Positions 34,333-45,276 of a stretch of 64,000 bases of DNA are shown here, piece by piece. The notes beneath the pieces are model-generated. The model saw only the letters and a program-made list of their open reading frames with translations. It did no database searches and was not told the DNA's origin. The number at the start of each line of letters is the position of its first letter. Position 1 is the stretch's first letter. Made by a program: the position numbers and the translations under genes. Source of the stretch: Paramarasmius palmivorus (taxonomy: Eukaryota > Basidiomycota > Agaricomycetes > Agaricales > Marasmiaceae); contig JAYKXP010000195.1 in the NCBI GenBank assembly GCA_037176845.1, forward strand, positions 1 to 64,000, in the 5' to 3' direction.

Positions 34333-35863
34333 ATGGAACTTAGATTATGGATGTAGGTCGTTGTTGCATCTAATAGGTGTCTTGCTATTCAATATGTTTA
34401 AGATGCTCGGTGGTCGTGCTGCCATTGGCTGTCAAGGGGCTCAAAATTAAGGACGTTAATCCCAAGTCGCAAACGATATCTCCAGGAGGAAAGGTTGAGC
34501 TTGCAGTTACTTGGGAAGCAGAAAGTGACTCCGAGAACACGAGTCAAATATCGATTGGATTGCATTTGGAGGGGTCGCTCTTTAATGGAATCGTACTTCC
34601 TGTGCCTCTGTCCAAATCTCCATCCCAAGTCACATTCAATAATGTGGCCCCAGGGTGAGTACGCCCCATTCTTCTGAAGACGCATGGAACTCAACCATTA
34701 TCGTTAGAAAGTATACGGTATATGCAATCGCAAACAGAATGTGAATACTTTATCCCCCTCTAGGAATTGTCATTATCTTATCGAGCACTCAGCGATGAAC
34801 AAATTGGTGTTTCGCCAGATACTATTGAAATAAAAGCGCAAGATCCACCTGGAAGGTAAGAAGTATTGCTACTATGATACACTTGAACACCGAATGCAAA
34901 TCCTGTTCTATACAGCACTCCATCACCACCTGACACACTGACAGATCCACGGAATGATGGTCCACGGCAAACTTCTACAAATGGAACACCACCCGCTGTG
35001 ACATCTGTGACAACGCAGACGACCTCATCCACGACTATGAAAACTATCAGTAGTGAGAAGACCGATACCGAGACAAGCACAGCTAATGTAAGTGGGACGG
35101 ACACTTCCGCCAACAACTCCCCGAACAATCCTGCGACAAGCTCTTCGATAAGTGGGAGCTTCCGGGGTTCAGACCCAAGGTGTGGCTAACTTCAGTTTGG
35201 CCCTCGAACGTCCTGACCCTTTAATGCAGCAATACGCTTAATGCAAGCAGTTCAGTGAACCCCACTGAGACCCCTGTAGCCCCCGGCATGAATCCTGGCG
35301 AACCTGGTAGCGAAAGCAAAAGGAATAACTCGGGTGGTATCATCGGGGGTGTCATTGGAGGGCTCGGGTTTCTCGTGATCGTGATACTGTTCTTGATCTA
35401 CCTTCGTCGGCGCCGCTCCAAGCAGAACAGCATACCAGAGCCATTCAGCCAGAACGATATGGTCAGGCAGTCTGACGGTTCGAAGTTCGAATACCCATTT
35501 GCCGCCAGGTTCAATCCAGCCTATGCCACCCCAAAACCGTTCACAGGAGACCTCACGACGTTATACACTTCTAGAGCAAGCTCACCTGTCGATACCGAAG
35601 CCATTACAGTCACGGGGACAGAAGTAACCGAAAAGCCCCACCAATTTTCTTGGACGGATAGACAGATGGAGATCGAGGAGCGTGTTCAACAGTTGCAGTC
35701 ACAGTTGATTGTGCTGCACAATCTGTCAAAGTTTCATAAATCACAAGGGGAGGAGAGGCAGATTGAAGATATTAGAGAGAAGATTGAGAGGCTGAACGCG
35801 CTGAAGAGTGGGTATTGGGCATTGGAGCAGTCGGACGAGAGGCCGCAAGAGATGATGTACTAG
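34333..35863 (+). CDS. CC-tail single-pass membrane protein, intact reference copy
   Basis: Model: exons 34333-34352, 34403-34654, 34793-34855, 34916-35179 and 35230-35863, 410 aa, every intron phase 2. The signal peptide is M-E-L-R-L-W-I-C-S-V-V-V-L-P-L-A-V. The ectodomain has L-K-I-K-D-V-N-P-K-S-Q-T, K-V-E-L-A-V-T-W-E, I-S-I-G-L-H-L-E and Q-V-T-F-N-N-V-A-P-G. The third exon encodes D-E-Q-I-G-V-S-P-D-T-I-E-I-K. The stalk is Thr/Ser-rich. The membrane helix (I-I-G-G-V-I-G-G-L-G-F-L-V-I-V-I-L-F-L-I-Y-L) is followed by R-R-R-R. The tail carries F-S-W-T-D-R-Q-M-E-I-E-E-R-V, a heptad-rich L-Q-S-Q-L-I / I-E-D-I-R-E-K-I-E-R-L segment and the end D-E-R-P-Q-E-M-M-Y. It is the first gene of tandem unit 1. 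No enzymatic domain; a surface sensor or adhesion role is conjecture. Confidence 0.85.
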
Positions 35864-37350
35864 CGCCAAATTGGGGAACCAGGATGTTTGTAGCGAAGAG
35901 TATACCCTACGCAGTTTGTCCCGAACGAGTTTAGTTTGAATAGGACTATCGCCTTTCCGAAGAATTTTCGTGGACCCTTATGTGTAGCGTTGCTTGAGCG
36001 ACAATCGTGATCTCGATATCGATCATGGGCGTTTGAGAACGAGCGCTTTAGAACCCTAACCTAACCGACGTCAACCAAAAATTTGGTCACAGTCACAGCC
36101 GTCACGCGAATCACTCCCCTCGACACCAAACGTTCGTTATGGCTACCGCTTCTTCTCGAATCGCTACTGAATCACAAACTTAGACAGCCCGAAGCCTATG
36201 TCTTAACCGTGCTCTACAAAGCGGTCGGAGGTCAGATGATTTTGCTTGGCACGTCAATTCCTTGTTTCGTGTTTGCTATCCTAATCGAAATCTTTCCCAG
36301 CCAAACGTATTACAGCTAGAGCTTTACCACCTTCCCTGAATTAAACTTGAAAGGTCGGGACTGGGGATAGAGGAGAGGCTTATCAGAGGGGCATCGGGCG
36401 ATTTTGGGAACGGTAACAGGTGCAGTCCTCCTCTCTGTTCAGTTTCAAGCAGGCTGCTTAACGCAACTTAACCACCTATAGCCGCCCCCGCAGAGCTACC
36501 CCAACCCCTCCTCCGAGTCCCACTACCTCCTGCCATCCCAGAAGAGCTACTCTAACCCCGCCTCCCACCGCCTCCCGTCATTGCCGGTTATCGTTCCAGA
36601 GACTTTTGCATGGCCCTACTGTGCGAACACAAATCGAAAATATTGGTTAACATTATTCCTTCGCCACCTTCCTCTCAACCTTCCTTTGAGAAGACTTCGC
36701 CACTCGTCCCAGCATCCACCAACCTGTTTCCCTTCCCAGCTTCCCACTCCGGTTGGCGTTCTCTACATGCAATTGGAGAGTCGAAAATTAGAAATTTGAA
36801 GATAGAGAAGCTTAGATAACAGGTGCTTTTGGGTCCTGTTGGGTTGGGTATCACTGGATGGGCGGAATCATTCATAGCGGATTGATGAAAAACGATACCG
36901 AAGATTGACCGTGTCCACGCAGTCGGAGAGGTATTTGTCTTGTGGTTATAAGTGCATGGATCACACGCTCACTATTTGCAAGCGTTCATGTCAATATTTA
37001 CTTCCTGCCGTTGAGGTCTCTCATATCCTTTGGGCAGCACGGGCATATACTTGGTCGCCGTATATTTCGCCTCCCACGCGAATCTGACGCCTCATTTGGC
37101 TCATTCACGAGGGTGTTCATTACCGTTGTACACCATCATTCGCTTCTTGTCGTATCAGGATCACACGATGATCACTGTCCATATCTTGTTCCGCCCTGCG
37201 GCCGAGTTGGATGTTCTCTGACTGCGTCCAGATCTGGACTGTATGTCGTATTCGGTTGGATGGCTGATGATCAATGAGCTACGATCTCATGGAGGTCTCA
37301 AAAACGGTGCGTTTCGTGTTCGCCTTGGTGATACCTCCCCACCTGCGAGA
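35864..37350. other. Spacer of unit 1, contains a decayed repeat module
   Basis: The first 200 bp after the CC gene (caaattggggaaccagg, gcagtttgtcc-gaacgag) recur after the other CC remnants. The region includes accctaacctaacc and a caatcgtgatc segment shared with 41990-42060 and 50910-50960. The 36480-36930 module is listed separately. No intact gene is seen. Confidence 0.6.
36480..36930. repeat. Spacer module copy 1
   Basis: Matches 42500-42919, 51335-51803 and 51981-52423. It begins gccgcccccgcagagctac, contains tctctacatg-aattggagag and a gttgggttgggtat segment, and ends in cggagag followed by gta. One strand reads V-G-L-G-I-T-G-W-A-E-S-F-I-A-D before a stop, echoing longer readings in other copies, so the module may derive from a coding exon. 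Confidence 0.75.
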
Positions 37351-38737
37351 ATGGTACACTCAGTAACGTACGTGTCTAGACCCTGCTCTTTGTTGTTATT
37401 GCTGAAAACGTTCAAGGTGCCTAGTTACGGTTTCGCTGGTGTCGTTCATTGAGGCGTTCATAATCAAGAACATCAACCCCAAGTCGCAGACGCTACCTCT
37501 GGGAACTGGGAATGTCGAGCTCACCATAACTTGGGAAACAGAGAGTGACGATGAGAGGGAGGGACAAATATCAATTGGAATGTATTTGAATGGGGGCTCA
37601 CCCTTGGAAGGAAATACATTTCCTACGCCTGTATCCCAGTCTCCATCCAAAGTCACATTCGACAATGTGACCACGGGGTGAGTAAACTTCATTCTTGTGA
37701 AGACCTGTGTAGCTCAATCATTATTGTTAGAACGTATGTGGTATATGCAATGAAAAAATTCGAGTAGATGCTTCTTCGCCGCCTTGGATGTGTTATTCAG
37801 CTTATTAAACACTCAGGCTTATTGGCTATTCGCAAGATTTTGTTGAAATAAAAGCGCAAGACAATACCATATCGCCAGGGAGGTAAGAAGTATCGACTCT
37901 TCAGTATGCCTGATCTCCGAACGCTGATTCTCTTACATATAGTATTCAAACAATGCTGTCCACAGACCAACAAGATGGGAATACACAAACGACATCCACG
38001 GTAGCACCTACGTCACAGACAACCTCGACGATGACACCGAACAATCACACGATTGATGAGCTTGTAAACCAACAAGATGGAGATACACAGTCCACATTAA
38101 CTACGGCAACGTTTGCGACACAGACAACCCTGCGCCACATGGTCACGACCAGTCGCACGAGTGATATGGTCAGCAGTACGACATCCTCACGCAGCGAACA
38201 ATCCCAACGGTAAGACGCTTTTTTTGGCATGACATGCTCGCTGATCTTGTAACATTCCTGAATAGCGATCCAGAACCTACGGCGAGTCCCTCAAGTACGC
38301 AACAGCAGCCTCATCGTGGTAACGCGGATGTCATAGCCGGAGTGGTCGCTTCTGTAGTCGTCTTGATTGCCATCGTCTCTTGCATCATCATTTTTTGGCG
38401 CCGGGCTCGGAGAAAGATGCTTCGTTCTGCGCAAACAGCGTCCATTTCTCCTTTCTCAGATACAGCTTCGGCTTCTGATACGGCAGGTCGAAAACAACAG
38501 CAAGCGGTGGCTCAGAATCATGATGAACACACGGAGAAGCCTGATCATGGTGATGCTTCTAGTTCCGATGTGTTAGATGGAAGACAGCAGGAAGTTCCGG
38601 AGGCATCACAAGAGGAGCAAAGAGAATGTCGAGTGAGATACCACGATGATAGTGGTTTCAGGCCTCTGCCTCCCCCGCCTTATGCTGGAGATTCAAGTGT
38701 TTTTGATGTACCACCTCGGTATGAGGCTGCGATTTAG
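37351..38737 (+). CDS. PY-tail single-pass membrane protein (PPRY), intact
   Basis: Model: exons 37351-37367, 37417-37677, 37817-37882, 37943-38209 and 38266-38737, 360 aa, every intron phase 2. The signal peptide is M-V-H-S-V-T-C-L-V-T-V-S-L-V-S. The ectodomain has F-I-I-K-N-I-N-P-K-S-Q-T-L, N-V-E-L-T-I-T-W-E and K-V-T-F-D-N-V-T-T-G, the same class as the CC gene at 34333. A Thr-rich stalk contains a repeated N/D-Q-Q-D-G-x-T-Q motif. The membrane helix (V-I-A-G-V-V-A-S-V-V-V-L-I-A-I-V-S-C-I-I-I-F-W) precedes R-R-A-R-R. The tail has S-I-S-P-F-S-D-T-A-S-A-S-D, V-R-Y-H-D-D-S-G-F-R-P and V-F-D-V-P-P-R-Y-E-A-A-I. The PPRY motif is intact. Second gene of unit 1. Confidence 0.85.
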
Positions 38738-39232
38738 TTGTAGAGTCAATTTTGATACCCCTCTCGTTTAACCATTCCATGTGAACTCTTGAAGAAATAC
38801 GAACAGGCTGAGTGCAGACATCACCGTCAGATAAACAACGGTGCAGCAAATAGTTTTCCGACGCGCTGGTGATCAAACTTCCGAACGAAATATCGTGCTC
38901 GCGTAACGCCGTGTTGGCGATGAAAAATGAGGACGGGCAATCGTGTAACTTGATAACGAGATTGCCTGGTCAGCTCTTCGGCTCATGGAGATTCGTGTTC
39001 ATCAAACGTGCAACTCACGGGTCTATGCTTTGCTATCAATCGTATCGTTCGTTTTCATCTCTTCATACAATTTCTTGAAACCATCAATCATACGCTGAAT
39101 AAGAAGGGAGATTCGAGGTGAGAATATATCTCGAGATGATCATACTGCTGAGATCCAGTGACAATGGGACCAATTTATGTCGAGTCCTGTAGCCCCTTCC
39201 CATCAACGTCTGTCCCCTTTACTCTCTTGAGA

Positions 39233-40697
39233 ATGTTTTCGAGCTGGACATGGATGTACGTTTTCCTTCGCTTTTATATGATGCAAATGCTTACGCATTC
39301 GAAAGCTACCTACCTCTTGGATGCGTTCAAGGATTCAAGATAACGAATGTCAAGCCAGAGGCGCCAACCATAAATGAAAACGCTGTCACTCTTACCCTTG
39401 ACTGGATAGCAGACGACGATGAACGTGGGCCATTCACCGTTGGTATATGGGCTGAACAAGGCCGGACTTTGCTATCCACGCTCCCACCGCCCGTGGCGAA
39501 GGCGTCTCTCAACAAAGGCGACAAGTCAACGATAGTCACACTTACGGCACAGAGTCTTTCTCAAGGGTGAGGACGAACACGGATAGTTATTCGTTGTCGC
39601 TAAAATATATTTAGCACTTACTATGTATCCGGCGGAGAAGAAGGGTAAAGCACCAACTCTCGTTCTGAAACACTGATATTCACCTATATACAGAGATCTT
39701 AGTGACCTGGCAGCATTAGCCCGCGCCGAATTCACCTCTCCTATTAATATCCAACCTGGTGCAGACAGCAGTCCAACATCCAGGTCTGATATATGCTCCT
39801 TTTCTAATGTTGAAATCTGCATTCTCATCGGCTCCACAACAGAGTTTCAAACCCAATACCTGTTACCCGGACCAGCCTTGCAACCGAAACACCAGCACCT
39901 TCATCTTCATCTTCATCGATAAACCCCTCGATAAGTAATACACAGGTAAAGACCACGATAGTAGCTGAGGAGAATACAACTATGGGCCGCCGACCAACAT
40001 CTACGTATGATATATGCTACTTTTCTAATTGCGAAATCTGCGCTCATCTGTTTGATAACAGAGTTGTGGGACATATGCCAACATCAATGACCAGCCTCGC
40101 CATCAGTGCTCCACCGTCGTCGTCAATACCACATTCGAATACAACACTCATACCAAGTGATCAGTCCCAAAGGTAAAACGCTTTAGTTGTGATGAGATGC
40201 GCACTGATCTTGTAACATTCCTGAATAGCGGTCTAGAACCAACGAGTCCCTCAGGTACACAACAGCAGCCTCATCGTCGTAACGCGGGTCTCATAGCTGG
40301 ACCAATCACTGGTGTAGTCGTCTTGATCGCCATCGTCTCTTGCGTCATCATTTTTTGGCGCCAGGCTCGGCGAAAGAAGCTTTGTTCTGTGCAAACAGCG
40401 TCCATTTCTCCCTTCTCAGATACGACACCGGCATCTGATATCGCAGGTCAAAAACCACAGCAACTAGTGGTTCAGAACCATGACGAACACACGGAGAAGT
40501 CTAATCAGGGCGATTCTTCTAGTTCCGATGTTGTGTTAGATGGAAGACAGCAGGAAGTTCGAGAGGCATTACAGGAGCGAAGAGAACGTCGAGTGAGATA
40601 TCACAATGATAGTGGCTGGAGACCTGCGGCTCCACTGTCCGAGACTGGAGAGTCAAGTGTTCTCGATGTACCACCTCAGTATGATACTGCAATTTAG
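39233..40697 (+). CDS. PY-tail single-pass membrane protein (PPQY) with duplicated stalk exon
   Basis: Model: exons 39233-39255, 39306-39566, 39615-39644, 39694-39783, 39843-40004, 40062-40172 and 40229-40697, 381 aa, every intron phase 2. The signal peptide is M-F-S-S-W-T-W-I-Y-L-P-L-G-C-V-Q. The second ectodomain type of the plus-strand array reads F-K-I-T-N-V-K-P-E-A-P-T-I-N-E-N, V-T-L-T-L-D-W, F-T-V-G-I-W-A and T-A-Q-S-L-S-Q-G. The stalk is Ser/Thr-rich. The introns at 39784 and 40005 and the start of the exons after them are similar (tctgatatatgctccttttc versus tatgatatatgctacttttc), indicating an exon-plus-intron duplication absent from the 48993 paralogue. The tail has V-R-Y-H-N-D-S-G-W-R-P and V-L-D-V-P-P-Q-Y-D-T-A-I. 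Third gene of unit 1. Confidence 0.85.
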
Positions 40698-40989
40698 CCG
40701 TAGAGGCAATCTTGATACCCTGAGAATTGCGAATAGGCTAAGTTATGACTGAGATACCTAACAAGGGAGTTTTCGTGGCAATAAACCGTTTGCGGTCACG
40801 ATAGGCTGACAACTCGACAATGTGTAACGTGCAGGAAGTACAAATCGAAATCGTCATTTACTACGCCACTCGCATTTCAGTTCTCAATTCTTGTACTTAT
40901 CGACGTCTGTACTATACTTCATTTCTTATTTATGTACTGGTACATATTGTAGTTACAGATATTGTGTATGACTTACACCGCAAATTCAG

Positions 40990-41857
40990 TTTATTTCATC
41001 TCCTCATCCCTGCTTGATTTTAATATAGCGTTGCGGTGGCGTTTGTCAAAACCTGATTGACCACCAAAATCTGGTGATATGATTTCTGGATACAAAAGAC
41101 CAATAAGTTGAGAGTTGACGCTAACGATTTTTGTTTGCAGCCCATATTTTATGCCCGGTGTCACTGGGCCGGAGACCAAGAATGGAGCGACGGTCATTGC
41201 AAGCCTCTCCCATTGATCATTTTCGCAACACTGATCGTTATCTATTCGTCGACGGTCAAAGTCCCGCCGAACTCCTATTAACGTGTTCAACAGGAACAAA
41301 ATGGTCAGAAATTAAAGCACATCCGAGTTTCAATATCCGTTCCACATACCACCTAGCTCGCGGGCAAGCTCACCTGTCGACACTGAAACTATTACGGGCA
41401 CGGTGACAACCGAGAAAATTCACCAATTCTCTAGGACTGACAGGCAAATGGAGATAGAGGAGTGTAACGCGTCTGCGTCAACTTCACCACACACGGCTGC
41501 GTATGACCTGTGTATATTCGAGTAAACGAAGAGAGAGCTACAACGAGCTAAGCCGACGCGGGCGACATGGTGGTAAAGAAGTAACAAACGAGTCAGGTAC
41601 GTAATGTATGTAATGAAAAAGATATCCCTGATATGAGCGCTAGTACGGGCGCCTTACAAGGAGCGTGTTCAACAATTGCAGGCACAGTCAAGGCACAGTT
41701 GATTGCGCTGCACAACCAGTCAAAGTTTCATAAATCACAAGGAGAGGAGAGGCAGATTGAAGATATTAGGGAGAAGATTGAGAGGCTGTACGTGCTAAAG
41801 AGTGGGTATTGGGCATTAGAGCAGTCGGATGAGAGGCCGCGAGAGATGATGTACTAG
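40990..41857 (+). pseudogene. CC-tail family remnant disrupted by a 196-bp insertion
   Basis: First gene of unit 2. No intact ectodomain is readable. From about 41130 the sequence matches the CC-type stalk and membrane region of 50640-50815 (gtgtcac-ggcc-ag, a gaatggagcgacgg segment, gcaacactgatcgttat, tcgtcgacggtc) and continues to K-I-H-Q-F-S-R-T-D-R-Q-M-E-I-E-E at 41415-41462, where the insertion lies. After it the coiled coil resumes (E-R-V-Q-Q-L-Q; E-R-Q-I-E-D-I-R-E-K-I-E-R-L) and ends D-E-R-P-R-E-M-M-Y at 41857. A 12-bp tandem duplication (gcacagtcaa-ggcacagt) follows the insertion. Non-functional. Confidence 0.8.
41463..41658. mobile_element. 196-bp TG...CA insertion element, copy 1
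   Basis: Starts tgtaacgcgtctgcg and ends gggcgccttaca, flanked by a 5-bp duplication aggag (41458-41462 and 41659-41663). Intact paralogues (for example near 35660-35690) show the uninterrupted site gaggagcgtgttcaaca. TG...CA ends and a 5-bp duplication fit a solo LTR. The short inverted termini (tgtaacgcg/tgtaaggcg) would also fit a miniature inverted-repeat element. Second copy at 62266-62454. Confidence 0.85.
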
Positions 41858-43509
41858 CGCCAAATTGGGGAACCAGATGTTTGTAGCGAAGAGTATACCC
41901 TATGCAGTTTATCCAGAATGAGTTGAGTTTGAATAGGACTATAGCCTCTGCGAACCTTTTCGTGGAACATTGTGTTTAGCGTTTCTTGAGCGGCAACCGC
42001 GAGCTCCTGATCGATCACGGGCGTTTTAGAAGCGCAGTGGAACCCTAACCTAACCAATGTCAATGGTAAAAAAAAATTGGTCACAGTCACATCCGTCACG
42101 CGAATCACTTCCTCGACGTCGACGTTCATGATACCAAACGATCCTCACGACTACTCCTTCTCGAATCGCTCCTAGATCACAAAATTAGACAGGCTGATGA
42201 CTTTCCCTCAATTCTACTACTACAAGACCCTCGAAGGCTGGATCCAGGAGTTTGCTTGGTACATCAATTCCATCTTTTGTGCTTTGCTGTCCTGATTGAA
42301 TCCTTCTCCAGCCAAACGTACTACAGCTAGGTCTTCACTACCTTCCCTCAATCCGCCTTGAAACGTCGAGACTGCGGATATAACAGGGGCGTATCAGAGG
42401 GCTATCGGACGATTTCGGGAACGGTAACAGGTACATATAGTCATCCTCTCTGTTGAGTTTCAAGGAGGCTGTTTAACGCAACTTGACTACCACTACCTAT
42501 AGCCGCCCCCGCAGAGCTACTCCAACTCCTCCTTCCACCTCCCACCATTGCCCGTGATGGTCCTTCCACCCAGAGACTCTTCTGCCCCCACTACCAGCAC
42601 GAAATCGAACATAATCCCCGGATTGGCTGTCATTACCCATGCCTCCCGAATTTCATTCGTATGGATCGCCTTGCTAGTCAACATTGAGAAGACTTCACCC
42701 CTCGCCCCTGCATGTATCCACCTCCTAGTTTCCCACTCCCGATAGCATTCCCTACATGGAATTGGAGAGGCGAAAATTCGAAATTCGAAGAGAGGAAAGT
42801 TTAGATGGCAGGTGGTTCTGGGTCATGTTGGGTTGGGTATTGTTGGATGGGCAGTATCACTCATAGCGGATCGATTCGAAGCGATACCAAAGATAGATCG
42901 GGTCCAAGAAATCGGAGAGGTATGTGCCTTACAGTTATAAACATATAGTCTTTCATAACCTTTCAGTAGCCCAGGCGTATACTTAGTCGCTGTAGGCCTT
43001 ACTCCAAAGTGAACGAGAAGCCTCGTCTCATCCCTTTTCGACAGTATGGTTGCCGTCGTGCACCATCACTCGTTGTTGTATCAGTATCGTGCGATAATCA
43101 CCATATCTTGTTCTGCTCTGCGACAGAATTGAATGTTTGTTGATTGTATCGGGGGTTGAAACGCACAGCATGTTCGGGTAGTAGATGATGATCAATGAGC
43201 TACAAGATCATGAAGGTCTCAAAAAGGGCGTTTTTCCTGTTCGTCTTGATGTTACCACCCGCGAAAATGGTACGCTTAGCGATGTACGTCTTATTGGATG
43301 TGTGTTAATTCTTACTGAATGACTTCAAGGTATCTAGGGATGATTTCGTTGGCATTGGCTGTCGAATTGATTTTAATCATGACCGGGAATGTATCCAATG
43401 ATAATCATCCAAGTCTCCCACCCAGTATAGTTTAAAGCACTAGCATTTTTCACGACTCTGTTTCGCTCCCTTCTTGACAGCTCAACATTTGCTCCTGCTC
43501 TCGGCCCCT
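41858..43509. other. Spacer of unit 2 with recombined upstream region
   Basis: Repeats the unit 1 spacer, including accctaacctaacc at 42034 and the module at 42500-42919. Between 43200 and 43370 it carries the decayed first exons of the other PY promoter type (M-K-V-S-K-R-A-F-F-L-F-V-L frame, aaaatggtacgc, then gtatctagggatgatttcgt). From about 43371 the sequence switches to the promoter type of 32150-32276 and 34200-34332. Confidence 0.65.
42500..42919. repeat. Spacer module copy 2
   Basis: Best-preserved reading of the possible coding relic: V-L-G-H-V-G-L-G-I-V-G-W-A-V-S, then L-I-A-D-R-F-E-A-I-P-K-I-D-R-V, ending at gag|gtatgt, a good donor site. Upstream it has tggaattggagaggcgaaaa. Confidence 0.75.
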
Positions 43510-44987
43510 ATGGAATATAAATTATGGATGTGGGTCGTCATTGCATGTAATATGTATTTTGCTACTCAATGTATTCAAGGTGCTCGATAGTCGCGCTGGC
43601 ATCGGCTGTCAAGGGGTTCAAATTTACCGACGTTGATCCCAAGTCTCCGACACTACAACCAGGGGGGAAAGTCGACCTCAGCATCACTTGGGAAAGGGAG
43701 AGTGACGACGAGAAGAAGGATCAGATCACATTTCTATTGCATCTGGACAGCGAGGGGAATCCCATGGCAGGAAACATATTTGGAAGTCCACTGCTTGCCC
43801 CTACATCCCAGTCCCCATCCCAAGTCACATTCAACAATGTGGCCGCAGGGTGTGTATGCTTCGTTTTTCTGAAGAACCGTGGAGCTCAACCATTATCGTT
43901 AGAAAGTATGTGGTATATGCAGCGGAAAATCTCAAGTAAATGCTTTATCGTCGTCCAAGATGCATGATTATCTCATTGGACCCCAGACCCATTGGCCGTT
44001 CGCAAGATACCATTGAAGTCGAAGGGCCGGATAATGCCACACCGCCAGCGAGGTAAGAAGTATTGCTACTATGATATACTTGAACGCCGAATGCGAATCC
44101 TGTTCTATACAGCACTTCATCACCACCTGCCACAAATCCAGGGAATAATGATCCACGGCAAACTTCTACAAACGGAACACCACCCACAATTGTGACATCT
44201 GTGACAATGCAGACGACCTCATCCGCGACTGCCAAAGCGGTTGACAGTGAGCAGATCAATACCGGGACAAGTACAATCAATTTGAGTGGGACGCTCACTC
44301 CTGGCAACAACTCTCTGAACGATTCTGCGACAAGCTCTTTGAGTGACAGCTTCCAGGGTTCAACCTCAAGGTGTGGCTAACTTCAGTTCAGCACTCGCAC
44401 GTCCTGACGCCTTGATGCAGCTCTGCGACAAGCTCTTTGAGTGACAGCTTCCGGGGTTCAACTTCAGGGTGTGGCTAGCTTTACTTTAGCACTTGCACAT
44501 CCTAACCTTTTGATACAGTATTGCGCCTAATGGAAGCAGTTCGAACATCTCAGACCAGCCCCATGGTCGTATGGTTGGTTTCATAGCCGGACCCATCGCT
44601 GGTGTGGTTGTTTTGATCACCATAGTCTCTTGCGTCATCACACTCCGGCGCCGGGCTCGGAGAAAAAAGCTTCGTTCCATTGAAACGGCGTACATTTCTC
44701 CCTTCCCAGATACAGCACCGGCATCTGATACGGCAGGTCGAAAACAGCAACCAGTGGTCCAAAATCACGATCAACACGCGGAGAAGCCTCATGAGGGTGA
44801 TGCTTCTAGTCCTGATGTCGTCTTAGATGGAAGACAGCAGGAAGTCTCGGAAGCATTACAGGAGGAGCGAAGAGAACGTCGAGTGAGATACCACGATGAT
44901 AGTGGTTTCAGGCCTCTGCCTCCCCCATCCGATGCTGGAGATTCAAGTGTGCTTGATGTACCGCCTCGGTATGATGCTGCGATTTAG
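43510..44987 (+). CDS. PY-tail single-pass membrane protein (PPRY) with partly duplicated stalk exon
   Basis: Model: exons 43510-43529, 43580-43849, 43987-44052, 44113-44370, 44421-44468 and 44519-44987, 376 aa, every intron phase 2. The signal peptide is M-E-Y-K-L-W-M-C-S-I-V-A-L-A-S-A-V. The ectodomain has F-K-F-T-D-V-D-P-K-S-P-T-L, K-V-D-L-S-I-T-W-E and Q-V-T-F-N-N-V-A-A-G. Exon 5 repeats the end of exon 4 (S-A-T-S-S-L-S-D-S-F-x-G-S-T-S). The membrane helix (F-I-A-G-P-I-A-G-V-V-V-L-I-T-I-V-S-C-V-I-T-L) precedes R-R-R-A-R-R. The tail has Y-I-S-P-F-P-D-T-A-P-A-S-D, V-R-Y-H-D-D-S-G-F-R-P and V-L-D-V-P-P-R-Y-D-A-A-I. Second gene of unit 2. Its 5' part resembles the CC-type genes at 32277 and 34333, its tail the PY genes. 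Confidence 0.85.
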
Positions 44988-45276
44988 CGGTAGATGTCGA
45001 ATTTGATACCCCCTTGTTTGACCATCGATTTGAACTCTGGACTAAGAGTGCATCAATGAGTTTCCCAATGCATTCATGGTCAAACTTCACGGCCGGTCAT
45101 GGTGAGTCGCGCTGTTCGTAACGATGGTTTAGCGGTATAAAATAAGGTCGGGCATTCGTGAAGGACCTGATTTACTGTTACTTTGACATGCAACTGCCTG
45201 ATTCACTCATAATGCATTCTCCAATAATATCGTGTATAAATGTCGCAACAGACGTAAAATAAACCTGACTAACGCA

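Noticed and set aside
36050..36066. accctaacctaacc, also at about 42034 and 50946, resembling telomere repeats
   Set aside because: Only one or two units each, always inside the duplicated spacer, so it is part of that repeat and not an interstitial telomere array.
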